A DNA stretch of 64,000 bases, taken from positions 16,966,501 to 17,030,500 of the forward strand of contig CM066916.1 of NCBI GenBank assembly GCA_033964015.1. The letters are read 5' to 3'. Of the stretch, positions 12,801-22,126 are shown one piece after another. Below the pieces are notes generated by a model. That model made no database searches. It was not told the origin of the DNA and saw only the letters and a list, made by a program, of their open reading frames with translations. The stretch comes from Scolanthus callimorphus (taxonomy: Eukaryota; Cnidaria; Anthozoa; Actiniaria; Edwardsiidae). A program made the position numbers and the translations under genes. Position 1 is the stretch's first letter, and every line of letters starts with the position of its first letter.

Positions 12801-15777
12801 CCAACCACATGGTTATACCATCATGATGTTGTTGTCTTGATGTTGCCCTATGCCATGAAGAAATATCTATTATTATTATAAGCGCCAAAGTTCACTTTTT
12901 CTAGTATCTTATTGGTCGCGAGTATATTACTTGAACGTGAAGAATTCTCCATTCAGTTGACTAACTCATAATCACACTCAAGGGAAGGAAACAAAAAAAA
13001 ATAATTTTCAATTTATTTACCAGCTTCTTCAGGTTGGCCTGTATTGCAACAAAAACTATGACAGGGGAAATGTTGATATTGTTTACATTGAAAAATATTT
13101 TTTAATTACAATTATTTCAGTACCAAACTTATTATAACCAAATCTCAGACTATGAACAAGAGTCACTTCCATTGCTGAACCTGAAATGGTTACATATTTT
13201 TAGAGTCACTTTCCTAGTTCAGAGTGCTCGATATGAGGTCATGTAGAGCAAGATACTGATCTTCTTGGAGGGAAAAAACTGCGCACTTTCCCCTTTTCGA
13301 AATATCCCATAATGCTTTATTCTCCTCGTTTGTTGTCATTATATTTTATTGTTTTCCATTTCAAAAGAATAACTAAACCTCTATTCAATTTCTGGTCTGT
13401 CAAACACCATTTCAAAAGAATATATATTGACGTCAAACGAGGATGTGGGATATTTCTAAAAGGATCTCTTGCAGTATATGTGAAACCAGTGACCATATTC
13501 CCGTTCACTTCTTATTCGAATTTTTGCATAACCAGCAGACCAGCAAGGAGGTCTGAGGGGTTTGGATGAGCAGCCTGTTTTCTAGTACAAATGTCTATAG
13601 AACCCTACCTGCAATCCCCTTCCCAAGGCTATATTTGCAATGAACTCTGTACTGTACTGCAATGAAATTACTTACCTTTCTTTTCTAGGTACAAAAAAAC
13701 TAAGAGGAGCAACAAGAACTGCAAGGAACCCTATTTCCATTAGCAAAATATCCCTGAAAGAATGAAAAAGAATGATATTATGGAAATGTTGCAACAATGG
13801 CCTGTATAGAGGCCCAGATGGGGAAATTAATTGAAGATGAGAGAAAATCAAGAGGGAGAACAAGAGAGGCAGAGGGAAATGGAAGGAAAGGGGAGTCTGC
13901 CAACATTCGGTTGTTTGAGTATTATTTTACTCATTCTTGGATGTGAAATGTACATGTTTCAGTTCTGATTACATTCAGAGCTAACATAATCATCAGGCAT
14001 TGTTTAGGCAGACATTCTGAGTTATATAAAAACTGCTTGTACATTTGGCAAGGTATATTCACTTGTGGCCTGGCAAAATTAATAAGTTTTATTGCTAATC
14101 TGTTCACACTGTTGAATGTACTAAACAAATCATCTTTCCCATGTTACTGTTATTCTCAGATGCTTGTGGTTTTCTTCACTGTAGCGTTTCTGCCAAGAGT
14201 TATAAAATGGTAACATTTTAAAATGCAGCATTCACTTCTCGTTTACAAGAGGTCAAGGTGATGGATCACACTCAAGCAATGGACTGTTTTTAGGATCGAC
14301 CCTCCCCTCCCCCCTCTCACATTGAGCCCCTATGCAAGCTATAAAATAATTCACTATGACCTTACCACTGAAACCAAAGGAAAGTCTGCCCAACCTGAGG
14401 TAAAGAAAATAAACAATTTGAGTATCAACAGTAAAATACAGTCCACATACCCAGGGGATACTCAAACACATACATGATGGGGAGGTCTGACATATGGGGC
14501 ATACATTTTTAGTACAATAATCATTATTTTCATGTTTAAAAACAATTGTATTTTGATATGCCAGGAAGGCAATAACAAACTTCTTGGTTAAGGTATGAGT
14601 ATACCTTTGCGCGAGGGATGTGAATTTTTCGCGAAAAAAAATCACTGTCGCCTTATTATTTAAACTAAAAGGGCCATTTATATATCGTTTTAAAGCTTAT
14701 GGAACGGTCTTACTTACTAAGTTGTATAGTTTTATGCAACGTTACTTTGATGGATCGTTTTCGTCGTTTTGTGCTTCAAAGGAAAAGTGCCAATTTTTGC
14801 TTTTTAAGAGCTCCTGCAACTTCCAGTTAATGTTAAAAGCTCCAGATTTCCGCAAAATGTATTCCTTAGAGGGCGATCTGAAAAAGCTGGAACTTTTTAA
14901 GAAAGTCCGTACTTTTTTCTTTAGAGCTAAAAAAATATATGTTCATGTACAATATAATGAAAACAAAATCATTCATCAGATAGACCAACCTTTTAGCTTT
15001 AAAATGATATAAGAACAACGTTTTTGGTGTAAATTGTGACGCGATACGAATTTTTCCCCGCGACACCCCTCAAAGGTATACTCATACCTTAAGGAATTAC
15101 ATGTACATGTATGATGCTTGTAGTTTCTGGTAGAAGTGATTACTGGAAGGGTAGGGCATTGCAAAAAGGGAAAATTGTCTCCCATCAGTTGTAGCCAAAT
15201 TGGTGCCCCAGGTTTCAATTAAAATTGTGTGTTATAGCAGTTGCAAAACTTGGTTGCAGCTGTCACAGAGATACAACACAGGCAATCCTGCAACATGATT
15301 AGCTAACCCTGAAAAGAGGACAAACTTAATACAGGACAGGTTTTCCACTCTACCATGAAAACAAAATTCCCTGACTTTTTCCTGACATTTGTGACCCTCT
15401 CTGGGAAAACGTATAGGGTGGGTGGCCTCCCAGCTATTACTTGAGCTGTAAAAATATGAACCTCTGTTATTTTGGGGGAACAAAATATTGAGCTCTTTCA
15501 GATTCCACACCCTGACACTCTAGTGTCAGTGTATTGTAGTGCCTTGACATCATTCAGGTAGCAACAAGTCTTACCTGGAAAACAGAGTAATACAAAAACC
15601 AAAGAATGAAGAATGTTATGGAGTCCCTCCATGACTCTGTTGCCATGGCAAAGAGTGAGATAAGGATGCCGAGGAGAGTTAGGAACTCCATACCAGTCTC
15701 TATGTCGAGGCCAAGGTGTGACATGAACCAGAGGAGAGTAGGACGATCTCTAAAGTCATCCATAGCTGAGCCACCAC
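576..15777 (-). CDS. LMF2: Lipase maturation factor (LMF2-like), multi-exon gene, partial
   Basis: This is a host gene, read as 13 exons on the minus strand (15575-15777, 14366-14394, 13676-13753, 12691-12847, 10169-10247, 9689-9800, 5757-5945, 4586-4691, 2285-2381, 2025-2140, 1837-1906, 1203-1257, 576-822). All have AG/GT borders and compatible phases. Lipase maturation factors are multi-pass ER membrane proteins; LMF1 matures lipoprotein lipases, and LMF2 is its less studied paralogue. Diagnostic stretches are [102 protein letters not shown] and NPFPGEPP. The MTGxGGRPEVVxEGS motif fits LMF2 better than LMF1. About 512 codons are visible, against roughly 700 in vertebrate LMF2. Missing are the N-terminal exon(s), one exon between 10,248 and 12,690 that should hold the luminal loop after HYESQ, and the C-terminus. 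No stop codon or frameshift is seen in any exon, so it looks like a living gene. Confidence 0.93.
1203..1257 (-). CDS. LMF2: LMF2-like exon EYRFLYKPG
   Basis: This 55-nt exon encodes [18 protein letters not shown] (family: E-x-EFxYKPG). It leaves phase 1, completed by the next exon to Ala of [13 protein letters not shown] repeat follows the acceptor. Confidence 0.9.
1837..1906 (-). CDS. LMF2: LMF2-like exon [15 protein letters not shown]
   Basis: This 70-nt exon holds [20 protein letters not shown], the signature of the luminal C-terminal domain and the best discriminator for LMF2 over LMF1. Confidence 0.93.
2025..2140 (-). CDS. LMF2: LMF2-like exon [20 protein letters not shown]
   Basis: This 116-nt exon encodes [15 protein letters not shown] and ends VNAYGLFR plus two bases. 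The final Arg codon is split (AG|A) with the next exon. An internal GTAAAT could be mistaken for a donor; reading through it restores the family motif AYGLFRRMTG. Confidence 0.88.
2285..2381 (-). CDS. LMF2: LMF2-like exon, last membrane helix
   Basis: The exon encodes [17 protein letters not shown] and then [15 protein letters not shown], a membrane helix. It is followed in phase 0 by VPYTDIDY in the next exon (family: SLVPYS). Confidence 0.86.
2428..2571. mobile_element. 144-bp MITE with 9-bp TSD (Mutator-like)
   Basis: Terminal inverted repeats TAGCCTGCTTG / CAAGCAGGCTA enclose a GC-rich core. It is flanked by perfect 9-bp direct repeats ACGAGGCCA at 2419-2427 and 2572-2580. A 9-bp TSD is typical of Mutator-like elements; the class call is inferred from TSD length only. 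It lies in an LMF2 intron. Confidence 0.8.
2655..2975. repeat. Dispersed repeat, copy 1 (partner at 15923-16240)
   Basis: The stretch with ACTGTGACC, GTCAACATTTTC, GAGGTCACA, TAAATAA and ACTCTAAAATTT recurs in the same order and orientation at 15,923-16,240. Internal complementary parts around GTCAACATTTTC suggest a foldback core. The family is unknown to me. Confidence 0.7.
3144..4211. mobile_element. G-rich TIR element, about 1.07 kb
   Basis: The left end TTAAGGACGTGTCATTATTT is matched in inverse at 4,190-4,211 (AAATAATGACACGTCCCTAA). Behind each TIR are poly-G/C runs and repeated GGGGAGGGTCCTAATTTTTT modules. There is no coding capacity and no clear TSD, so the exact ends are uncertain. 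Confidence 0.6.
4586..4691 (-). CDS. LMF2: LMF2-like exon [15 protein letters not shown]
   Basis: The exon encodes [20 protein letters not shown] and ends LEILSALIG, aligning with the FHQFSQWLK...WELLSAL region of LMF2. The acceptor is TTGCAG and the donor GTAAGA. Confidence 0.88.
4843..5061. mobile_element. 219-bp palindromic MITE, 9-bp TSD (family A, copy 1)
   Basis: It starts CAACCTCGTCCCCAGGGTC and ends with the inverse. The two halves are almost fully complementary around a short spacer, so it folds back. Perfect 9-bp TSDs GGATGGATG lie at 4834-4842 and 5062-5070. The same family recurs at 34,105-34,349 with its own 9-bp TSD. It is Mutator-like by TSD length and lies in an LMF2 intron. 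Confidence 0.9.
5618..5711. mobile_element. Short foldback MITE (family B, copy 1)
   Basis: The ends ACCCTGTTTTGCC...GCAGTCG and CGACTGCACTGGGCGGG are inverted relatives around a poly-A core. The same arms (CCCTGTTTCGCC, GTCAACTGGCTTCC) occur at 17,411-17,522. Confidence 0.6.
5757..5945 (-). CDS. LMF2: LMF2-like exon, variable loop plus membrane helix
   Basis: This 189-nt exon encodes a charged, Gln-rich loop ([15 protein letters not shown]) followed by a hydrophobic helix ([18 protein letters not shown]). The sequence is less conserved, but the splice phases fit both neighbours. Confidence 0.82.
6832..7735. repeat. Minisatellite, about 55-66-bp unit, about 15 copies
   Basis: The repeated unit contains GGGCGACTGGGTGAACCTCG followed by a TA-rich or TTTTTTCACTCC tail. 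Unit length varies from about 55 to 66 bp through T-run and (TA)n changes. The long reading frames on both strands here are translations of the repeat and are not genes. Confidence 0.93.
8285..8860. repeat. Higher-order minisatellite, about 135-bp repeat
   Basis: Four to five copies of a block of about 135 bp (TTTTGTGTAAGCCTAGAGGA, ATTATGCCAGGATATGTC), each containing two or three short modules of the type GATAGTTCTGAGTTGTGG. No coding potential is seen. Confidence 0.88.
8957..9239. mobile_element. Short tandem copy of the 6135-8958 element
   Basis: It begins with the same ATTCGCACTGGGTCCCAGTA end and finishes with the same GGGATCCAGTGCGAATAT end as its long neighbour, sharing the border sequence. 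It is probably an internally deleted, non-autonomous copy. Confidence 0.55.
9245..9400. repeat. Dispersed repeat with GGGAGAGACACG arms (partner at 42120-42275)
   Basis: GGGAGAGACACGGGAACGTT and the inverse AACG(T/C)...CGTGTCTCTCCC form a hairpin. The downstream GATAAAGTC and GCTCTAATGC parts recur at 42,120-42,275. Confidence 0.6.
9689..9800 (-). CDS. LMF2: LMF2-like exon with [11 protein letters not shown]
   Basis: The exon encodes [20 protein letters not shown] and then the acidic DDEH motif found in this family. It leaves one base (A) that joins TG of the next exon to make Met. Confidence 0.93.
10169..10247 (-). CDS. LMF2: LMF2-like exon [19 protein letters not shown]
   Basis: This 79-nt exon encodes a membrane segment ending [16 protein letters not shown]. 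It enters in phase 2, whereas the preceding found exon leaves in phase 0, so an unseen exon of length 3n+2 must lie between 10,248 and 12,690. Confidence 0.88.
10325..10440 (-). repeat. tRNA-derived SINE head
   Basis: Read on the minus strand, there is a box A-like GTGGCCGATTGGTCAGCGCG, a 7-nt loop CTTGCAA on a CGGA/TCCG stem (anticodon-like TGC), and a box B GAGTTCGAGTCCC. There is no pairing acceptor stem and the sequence continues 3' with GTTTTCA-type unrelated bases. It is therefore a tRNA-derived SINE or tRNA pseudogene. Confidence 0.7.
11200..11990. repeat. Region of iterated GCGTAAT motifs
   Basis: CGCGTAAT(TT/CC) and close variants recur many times in two clusters (about 11,205-11,290 and 11,840-11,980) around a non-repeated core. 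Subterminal motif clusters of this kind are usual in TIR transposons, but I could not fix ends or a TSD. Confidence 0.55.
12513..12676. mobile_element. 164-bp hAT-like MITE with poly-G core, 5-bp TSD
   Basis: The left end CAGCGGCGTAGCCAGG and right end CCTGGCTACGCCCCTG are inverted repeats of the CAGNGGCGTAGCCAGG type common in hAT MITEs. The flanking direct repeats GCCAT lie at 12508-12512 and 12677-12681. The core has a G run of over 25 nt. A related left end (CAGTGGCGTACCCAGC) is seen near 49,050. Confidence 0.75.
12691..12847 (-). CDS. LMF2: LMF2-like exon with [19 protein letters not shown]
   Basis: This 157-nt exon holds the most conserved part of the family ([19 protein letters not shown], then [17 protein letters not shown]). 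The donor GTAGGA at 12685-12690 is only 3 bp from the target duplication of a hAT-like MITE (12513-12676). Confidence 0.93.
13676..13753 (-). CDS. LMF2: LMF2-like exon [17 protein letters not shown]
   Basis: This 78-nt exon encodes [18 protein letters not shown] and ends PRKE plus two bases of an Arg codon completed by the next exon. The family-conserved [11 protein letters not shown] motif is intact. Confidence 0.92.
14366..14394 (-). CDS. LMF2: LMF2-like 29-nt microexon
   Basis: The microexon encodes [10 protein letters not shown] and splits the Trp codon with the next exon (TG|G). The acceptor is CTCAG and the donor GTAAGG. It matches the VGQVFLYFQWD stretch of the family, so the phase and sequence both support a real 29-nt exon. 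Confidence 0.88.
14592..15088. mobile_element. 497-bp TTAA-flanked element (Kolobok-like)
   Basis: TIRs GGTATGAGTATACCTTTG / CAAAGGTATACTCATACC are flanked on both sides by TTAA (14588-14591, 15089-15092). TTAA targets are used by piggyBac and Kolobok; ends starting GG rather than CCC favour Kolobok. A 130-codon open frame inside shows no recognisable domain. Confidence 0.75.
15575..15777 (-). CDS. LMF2: LMF2-like exon: luminal segment and first seen membrane helix
   Basis: The acceptor follows CTACAG and the donor is CAG|GTAAGA. It encodes [16 protein letters not shown] and then a hydrophobic membrane segment ([14 protein letters not shown]) and a second one ending YSVFQ. The exon enters in phase 1, so at least one upstream exon with the initiator and first membrane helix is missing from my reading. 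Confidence 0.9.
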
Positions 15778-15922
15778 CTGTAGTAAAATACATATGTCAA
15801 AAAAATAATCTAGAGCCCTACAACCTTTATATTACTAATTATTTCATAATTACTACAGCTGACATAACAGGATCCAGATGTTATAGGATTATACTAATTA
15901 CATGTAATCTATATGTGTTATT

Positions 15923-16240
15923 TACTGGCTGGTAGGTCTGTATAAGGAAAAACTGTGACCATAGGGCTAGAAAATGTTGACCAAGGCTGGAGGCCAAGGT
16001 CAACATTTTCAAGTGAGAGGTCACATTTTTCCCTACATGAACAACCTAAAAGCCGGTAAATAATGTTTTTTAAATTTATTTATTTCCAACTCTAAAATTT
16101 GATTTTCTTCAAATTGAAAACAAGCATGCACAAATGGTTACCGTGACCTACTGTAGGTCAAAGGTAGGAAATATTGCCCATACGTGCATGCTCTAAGAAC
16201 GAATCAAAATGCAGAATTTTGTGCCCTCTAGGAAAAATAA
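15923..16240. repeat. Dispersed repeat, copy 2 (partner at 2655-2975)
   Basis: It has the same module order as copy 1, with moderate divergence and an internal inverted repeat around GTCAACATTTTC. Confidence 0.7.
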
Positions 16241-16254
16241 AAAAGCTTATATAA

Positions 16255-16495
16255 TCCTAAACAGGATCATATACATGTAGGATCCTAAAATAGGATCTGG
16301 TAAGATTCTGGTTAGGACTTTGCCATAAGATCATAATAATTATAGCTTCCTACAGGATCCTGATGATCATATACATATTGTTTGTAAGATCCTAAAAAAG
16401 GATCTGGTAAGATTCTGGTTAGGACTTTTGCCATAAGATCATAATAATTATAGCTTCCTGCAGGATCCTGATCCTGGTACAGATCTTTAAGGATT
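16255..16495. repeat. Tandem duplication of about 118-bp unit
   Basis: Two copies of a block containing GGATCTGGTAAGATTCTGGT and CCATAAGATCATAATAATTA. The unit is rich in AGGATCCT palindromes. Confidence 0.85.
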
Positions 16496-16499
16496 AGGT

Positions 16500-17400
16500 T
16501 TTTCACCAGGACTGTTATACAGTACAGTATAAGTTAGGCCCAAATTTTAGGGGCATTTACACTCATAGAGTGCAGTTTCGAGTTTAATCTTTATATTTGT
16601 CACTGTATGACATCTACATTATTAATTATAGATGCAAATGATTAATGCTTAATGATGTGTCATATTTTTCAAGCTTAAAGAATTGCCTATACCTTATTAA
16701 TTTTGAACTTTGTCATGTGATATTTCAAGAAAAATCCCTGATACCATTTTTGAAAGCATCTAAGAATGAAATTTGATTATTTTGTAGGTACAGGCCCGCC
16801 TTAAGGTGACCCAAGACTAATTCACTGGAAATCACATCCTAAAAGTAAATAACCCCATTTGCCTAGAAAGAGGCAACTTTCATTTTTTTATGTGGAGATG
16901 ATAAAGGGTTCTTTGCACATAATATATACCATGAAATAAAAAGGAAAAGTTCCGGTTTCATAAAGGTGTCAAAATGATATGGAGCCCTCCTATTCTAAAA
17001 CGTCACAACACAGTTGTACTTTTTTATTATCAATGTAAGGTATAATGTTCTAGTTTACACTGTTAGTAGCATATCAAAATCCTAAGCTTAAAATTGTTCT
17101 TTTACAGTATCAATTAACATTGCCCCAAAAATACATAAAACAAATCTAAGCTTAGGATTGTATTAGTATTTTGTGCAAAGAACTGTTTATATCTGACATT
17201 TTACTCAATTTAGGTTATTTTAGTTGAATTACCCATGGGCCACCATAAAGCGAAGGGGCTGGAGTTTTTTTTTAGTAATGCTGGTACTACAAGTTCCAAA
17301 ACGTGATCTATTAAAACTAAAACTGTTGCATCACGACCCAATGTTTACAAAAACATCAGATTATTTTGGATTTTTGACTTGCTGTTCCACCAATCAAACT
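16500..17400. other. No gene seen
   Basis: AT-rich sequence without a recognisable exon, repeat array or TIR element. The missing N-terminal exon(s) of the LMF2-like gene could lie here or to the right, but nothing matched. Confidence 0.4.
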
Positions 17401-17410
17401 GTTTGAGCCA

Positions 17411-17522
17411 TGAAACTCTTGCCCTGTTTCGCCTAGTGCAGTCAACTGGCTTCCCTCTAAACTCAAACCAGACAACGTCGCGACAGAAAGCCAGGCGACT
17501 GCCTAAGGCGAAACAGGGCAAG
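17411..17522. mobile_element. Foldback MITE (family B, copy 2)
   Basis: The arms TTGCCCTGTTTCGCC and GGCGAAACAGGGCAA enclose an inner inverted pair GTC(A/G)(A/C)CTGGCTTCC...GAAAGCCAGGCGAC. No TSD is visible. Confidence 0.75.
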
Positions 17523-17804
17523 AATCTGATTGGCTCATAAGATTTGACTGGCGGAACAGCAAAGCCAAAAACAAATCGATGTTTTGAAAACGCAGGTCGC
17601 GATGCAACAATTTTAGCTGTAAAGTGAATTGTTAATATAATCATATTGTACAAGTCAGGTAATTCTATAAGCTTTAAATTAACATGTAAACAACCCTGAA
17701 TGAATTTTGACACAACAAGTTTTTCTCCTAGACACCTCGTTTTTGTGAACCCATACTTTAAAGCAAGGTTTTGCTTAAAGCTACAGTACCAAACGTTTTG
17801 GTTA

Positions 17805-19602
17805 TGCACCTATCAATGTTTTGTCCCAGGGTGGGGGGGGGGGGGGGGGGCAACCCTATCAATGTTTTGCCCCAGGGTGGGGGGGGGGGGGTGGGCAACC
17901 CCACGGGAATTTGACATTTTTAGCTTTTGAAATGTCAATTCCCCACCCTTGGAGCTTCATTAAGGAACAAACTCCCGCCCCTGGGGATCCCTACGGTGGC
18001 TTATAGGGGACACAAAAAATAGATATTTTTTTCTACTTCAAGATAATGATCTCAAAACTTCGTGATATTATCTCGAAATTTTGTGATAATTATCTCGAAA
18101 CTTCGAGATATTATCTCGAAACTTTGAGTTATTATCTCGAAATTTTGTGATAATTAACTCGAAACTTCGAGATATTATCTCGAAACTTTGAGATATTATC
18201 TCAAAATTTTGTGATAATTATCTTGAAACTTTGAGATATTTATCTCGAAATTTCGTCTCCCATAAACATAGACGGGGGTGCTCATCGGGAAAATTGATTA
18301 TAACCCTAAGGGATAGCAAAATGGGTGTGGTCAACAGTGAATTTTACACCTTAAAGATAGCAAATTGGTTGCGGAAAATCCTTATGTTATTGTGGTCCTT
18401 CAAATTACCACTATCAAGTTTAAACAATTTATTCAGTGTTGTTGCTGAATTTCTCGGTCAACTTTGGGCGTGAGACCCCCTAAGGGATAGCAGATTCGTT
18501 GGACACCCTTATGGGATAGGACGAGTCCCCCCCCCCCCCCCCCGGCCCACTCTCCTTTTGTTACGTGAGATGTGCGTGCATGGATCCGTCCATGCACGCA
18601 GGCTTTCTTTGCTGTGTTAGATGATAACAAATGATTGTGAAGGATTAGAACAGAAAGAGGTTTGAATTGAATTGGGTTAGTATTCGGACCGGGACACCAA
18701 AAGTTTGGTGTTAGTTTGTGTTTGTGTTCTCAATACATGGATGAATGACTATGTTGACGATTGGATGATGACAAATGATTATTGGTATGGGCGAAAGAGA
18801 GCGCGAGTATAAATGATAAAGGGATAACTATGCTTCATGGCATAACATTGAAATGTAGAAATAAAATGCTAAACAAAACAGAGTAGAATCATATATCGCC
18901 TAAATGATATCAACAGTTATGCAGTGAGGAGTGGCCCTCCCCTTCGTTGTCCAAAGAAAAGGTATGACCCTCCCCTTGAGTTACAAAGTTACACTAGTGA
19001 CCCTTCCCTCTGAAGGCCCAGCCCCCTCCCCAAAGAATAAACGTACCTTTCCTAATATATCAACTGAGTTTCGAGAAAATTATCACAAATTTCAAGATAA
19101 TATCTCAAAGTTCCAAGAGAGTTATCAGAAAATTCAAGATAATAACTCAAAGTTTCGAGATAACATCTCGAAGTTTCGAGATAATTATCACAAAATTTCG
19201 AGATAATTATCACAAAGTTTCGAGATAATTATCATAAATTTTTGAGATAATTATCTCGAAGTAGAAAAAATATCTATTGTTGTGGTGTCCCCTATAAGCC
19301 ACCGTAGATCCCAGACCAGTGTAACAAGCATCAAGAAGCTCTTACCTTTCATTCTGCATCGTTCTCCACAAGAAAAGGCTGAGGAAAACGAAGAAATCTG
19401 GTCTCCAGGTGGTTTCTGGGTATTTTCCAAGATGGCGGAAAGCTACATTGTAGTTCCCAGGACTTTCCAAGATGGCAATCGAGTCAAATTTCCCACCCTG
19501 GGGACTGCTGTAGATGTCAAAATCACAACCCTCGGAGAGCCTTAAAAAGTCAAATCCCTGCCCCCCCCCCCCCCACCCTGGGGCAAAACATTGATGGGTG
19601 CA
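17805..19602. mobile_element. Outer TIR element interrupted by a second element
   Basis: The ends TGCACCTATCAATGTTTTG and the inverse CAAAACATTGATGGGTGCA are flanked by TTA (17802-17804, 19603-19605). Behind each end is CCCAGGGTGGGGG with long G or C runs. The second TIR element (17992-19306) is inserted in it. No transposase is left. Confidence 0.7.
17992..19306. mobile_element. 1,315-bp TIR element with 6-bp TSD and subterminal minisatellites
   Basis: The TIRs TACGGTGGCTTATAGGGGAC and inverse are flanked by 6-bp direct repeats GATCCC (17986-17991, 19307-19312). Inside each TIR is a minisatellite of a 17-19-bp unit (TTATCTCGAAACTTTGAGA and variants), in opposite orientation at the two ends (about 18,035-18,255 and 19,065-19,262). 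The centre has only low-complexity and a GCGTGCATGGATCC palindrome. It is non-autonomous. Confidence 0.88.
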
Positions 19603-19754
19603 TTATGTAGATGAGAAATTATTTTAAAAAAAATGCTAAACAGGTAAAGTTGTTACACAAAAACATGCTAAACATGCTCAAGTTTTCAAATAAGGTGAAG
19701 GGGCAATGTAACTAAGGCAAAATGTTTGAAAATAAAGGTTAAAAATACATGTAC

Positions 19755-22126
19755 ACTACCAGCAAAAAGAAACTGGAACGAAATTCGACGAAATTCGCTC
19801 TTTTTTCAAACGAAATATCGCTCGAAAATTCAGAGCACTTTCTTCATTGAATTTTCGCGCTGCAAAAAAGTTTTCTTTGAATTTTCAGGGATGGCCTTTG
19901 AATTTTTGATGTAGATTAACCTGAAAAATGTACACTTGATTTGCTTGCCGTGACACAACGCCATTCAAAATTGATAAGAATTTACCTTATAAGTCACAGT
20001 AAGTTAAAACTTAACCCCGCTCGTGAACCTAGATATTATTCTTGACTCGTTTATTAGGCCCGCGAGTACTTTTTGTTTGTGATATTCTAATGATAATATT
20101 CAAAAGTCACTCGTTGTTTTCGAGTGCTTGTCTTTTTCAGCAGCCGCTAGACTAACGCGACTCCATCTCCTGGAAAGACTGAGGATTATTTGCAGTTTAT
20201 AGCATCAATAAATGATCATTTCTCTTTACTAGTTCTAGTTGTTGTTGATTTAATTGCGATACAAATTTTATGCGAGACACCCAGGCGCGAGAAAGTCAAA
20301 GAGCGTTTGCGTTGTCTTGGAAACGCAAGTCCGTGGAATGCGCTAAAATTAAGAGATGGAAAACATAATTTTTGATTTGTTTATTAGAGATTTTATATTC
20401 TAAAACCAAAGAGAAAGAGGTCCGCTATAGTTAAGATTTTACTACAAAAACATTTCACAAAAACTGAGAACGCGCAAATCCTTAACCCTATTCAGACTGG
20501 GCTTTTTTGACCATCTGTGACTGGGGGGGGCTAATTCGGCCCCCCCTCTATATCTCTGGAACCACTGGGGTTATGATCATCAAACTTTCACACAATGACC
20601 ACGAGCCTTAGACAAATCACCACACTCATTTTTGTCACGTGGGAGCAAAATGTGATGTCACAATGACGTCATTCTCAATGTTTTATCAATTTTTAGGAAA
20701 TTTTAATTAACTTCCAAAAACTTGGTAGATAATACTCTAAAAGCCAACTAATTAACATCAAGATAATGTAAATGTAATAATTTGTGACATTAACACATAA
20801 ATTGTATTAAACTTGCGTCATAATGACGACTTTTGAAAATGTTGTCCACCATCTTGGATCTGCCATCTTGGATCCGCCATCTTGGATTTCATTTAATTTC
20901 TATTTGACTCTTCAGATAAATACTCAATGAGAAAAAAAATGGTCAAAATGTACAAAATACTCATCAAAGAAGTGTTTGACATTCAAAAAGTTGAATTAAA
21001 AGGATATTTGTGAATCCCAGAGCTAGTTTTAGACCATATGTTAAAATAAACAAAAAAACCCTACCCCTCCCCCCCAAAGATTTTGTGTCAAAAATTAATT
21101 AGCCTGTACATAATTACTAATGAGTACAAGCTCCGATAGTCATAAATTGGGTAATGTGTCCAACATTAAGCTTGAAATATGAAAAATCACGTTTTTTTGA
21201 GTATTGCAAAACATGCATGTCAAAAATTGGTTGCCATGGAAACTGGGCCGTTAACACTGACATGTCATTGACACCAAAATGTCCCCAGATAAATTTTAGG
21301 AAAAGTCACAAAGTTTCACCATCATAGCTGCAGTGGTTTTAGAGTAATCAGGATTTTACTGGAGGGGGGGCTCGAAAAGCCGCCCCCCCCAGTCTGAATA
21401 GGGTTAAGGTAGTTTTATTTCATAAACACAACATTGTGAGAACCGGTTCCAACTGCTGTGAACAGCTATTGTTTGTTAATTTTATTCAACATGCAGAACC
21501 TTTGTTCTCGCCCCTTTTTGAGCTTGGTTGCTATAGTGATTCCCGTAAATACGGCTTGGAAACAAGTTCGGCTTCACACACGTGTCGCATGACGTGACTT
21601 CGCGAGCAGACCACAAGTTCCACAACCTCCAGCAAACCCAGCAGCTTCTAGATTTACTATAGTGGCTATTAATTGTGATTGTATGGAATCCTTGAATTAT
21701 AAAATAGTAAAAAAGTACGGGAGCGAGCATTGCGCATCACATTTCAAGATTTTCACGAAGACAGCTTCCTCGTATCCACTTGGTAAGTTAAGTACTCTAG
21801 AATGAAATAAGTTTATTCATCATACAGGATGGCGTAGTACAAATACAGATTCAATACATGCGAATAATTGCATAACAGTTTATAGAACCTCATTAATGCA
21901 CAGCAGTGGGTAGTACATTTCTCGCAATTTGGCAGTACATTCTCAGCGAAAGTTTGATGAGCGATAATTCGGCACGCGAAATATCGGCTTGAAAATTCGC
22001 ATCGAAAATTCGAGGTCTCGAACAATACGCTGTACGAATTTTCGAGGAAAGTTCGGTGTCATTAAAATTTCACCTTTTTTCGATGAATTTCGTCGAATTT
22101 CGTTCCAGTTTCTTTTTGCTGGTAGT
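19755..22126. mobile_element. About 2.4-kb TIR element
   Basis: The ends ACTACCAGCAAAAAGAAACT and inverse are both bordered by GTAC, either a 4-bp TSD or part of the TIR since GTAC is palindromic. TIR similarity extends for about 45 bp, then decays into AATTTTCGA-rich subterminal sequence. It contains the TTAA element at 20486-21403. I see no transposase domain. Confidence 0.75.
20486..21403. mobile_element. 918-bp piggyBac-like TTAA element, nested
   Basis: The TIRs CCCTATTCAGACTGGG / CCAGTCTGAATAGGG are bordered by TTAA on both sides (20482-20485, 21404-21407). CCC-starting ends with a TTAA target fit piggyBac. G/C runs and three CCATCTTGGA repeats (20,848-20,886) lie inside. No open frame for a transposase. 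Confidence 0.78.

Noticed and set aside
12493..12888. A single 131-codon minus-strand frame as one exon
   Set aside because: Only 12,691-12,847 matches the LMF family; the rest reads through the MITE and its poly-G run.
14620..15012. 130-codon frame as the transposase of the TTAA element
   Set aside because: No transposase motif, and the element is only 497 bp; it is non-autonomous.
21683..21781. ATG-initiated plus-strand exon MESLNYKIVKKYGSEHC with GTAAGT donor
   Set aside because: It is only 33 codons, inside a TIR element, with no downstream partner exon found; probably chance.
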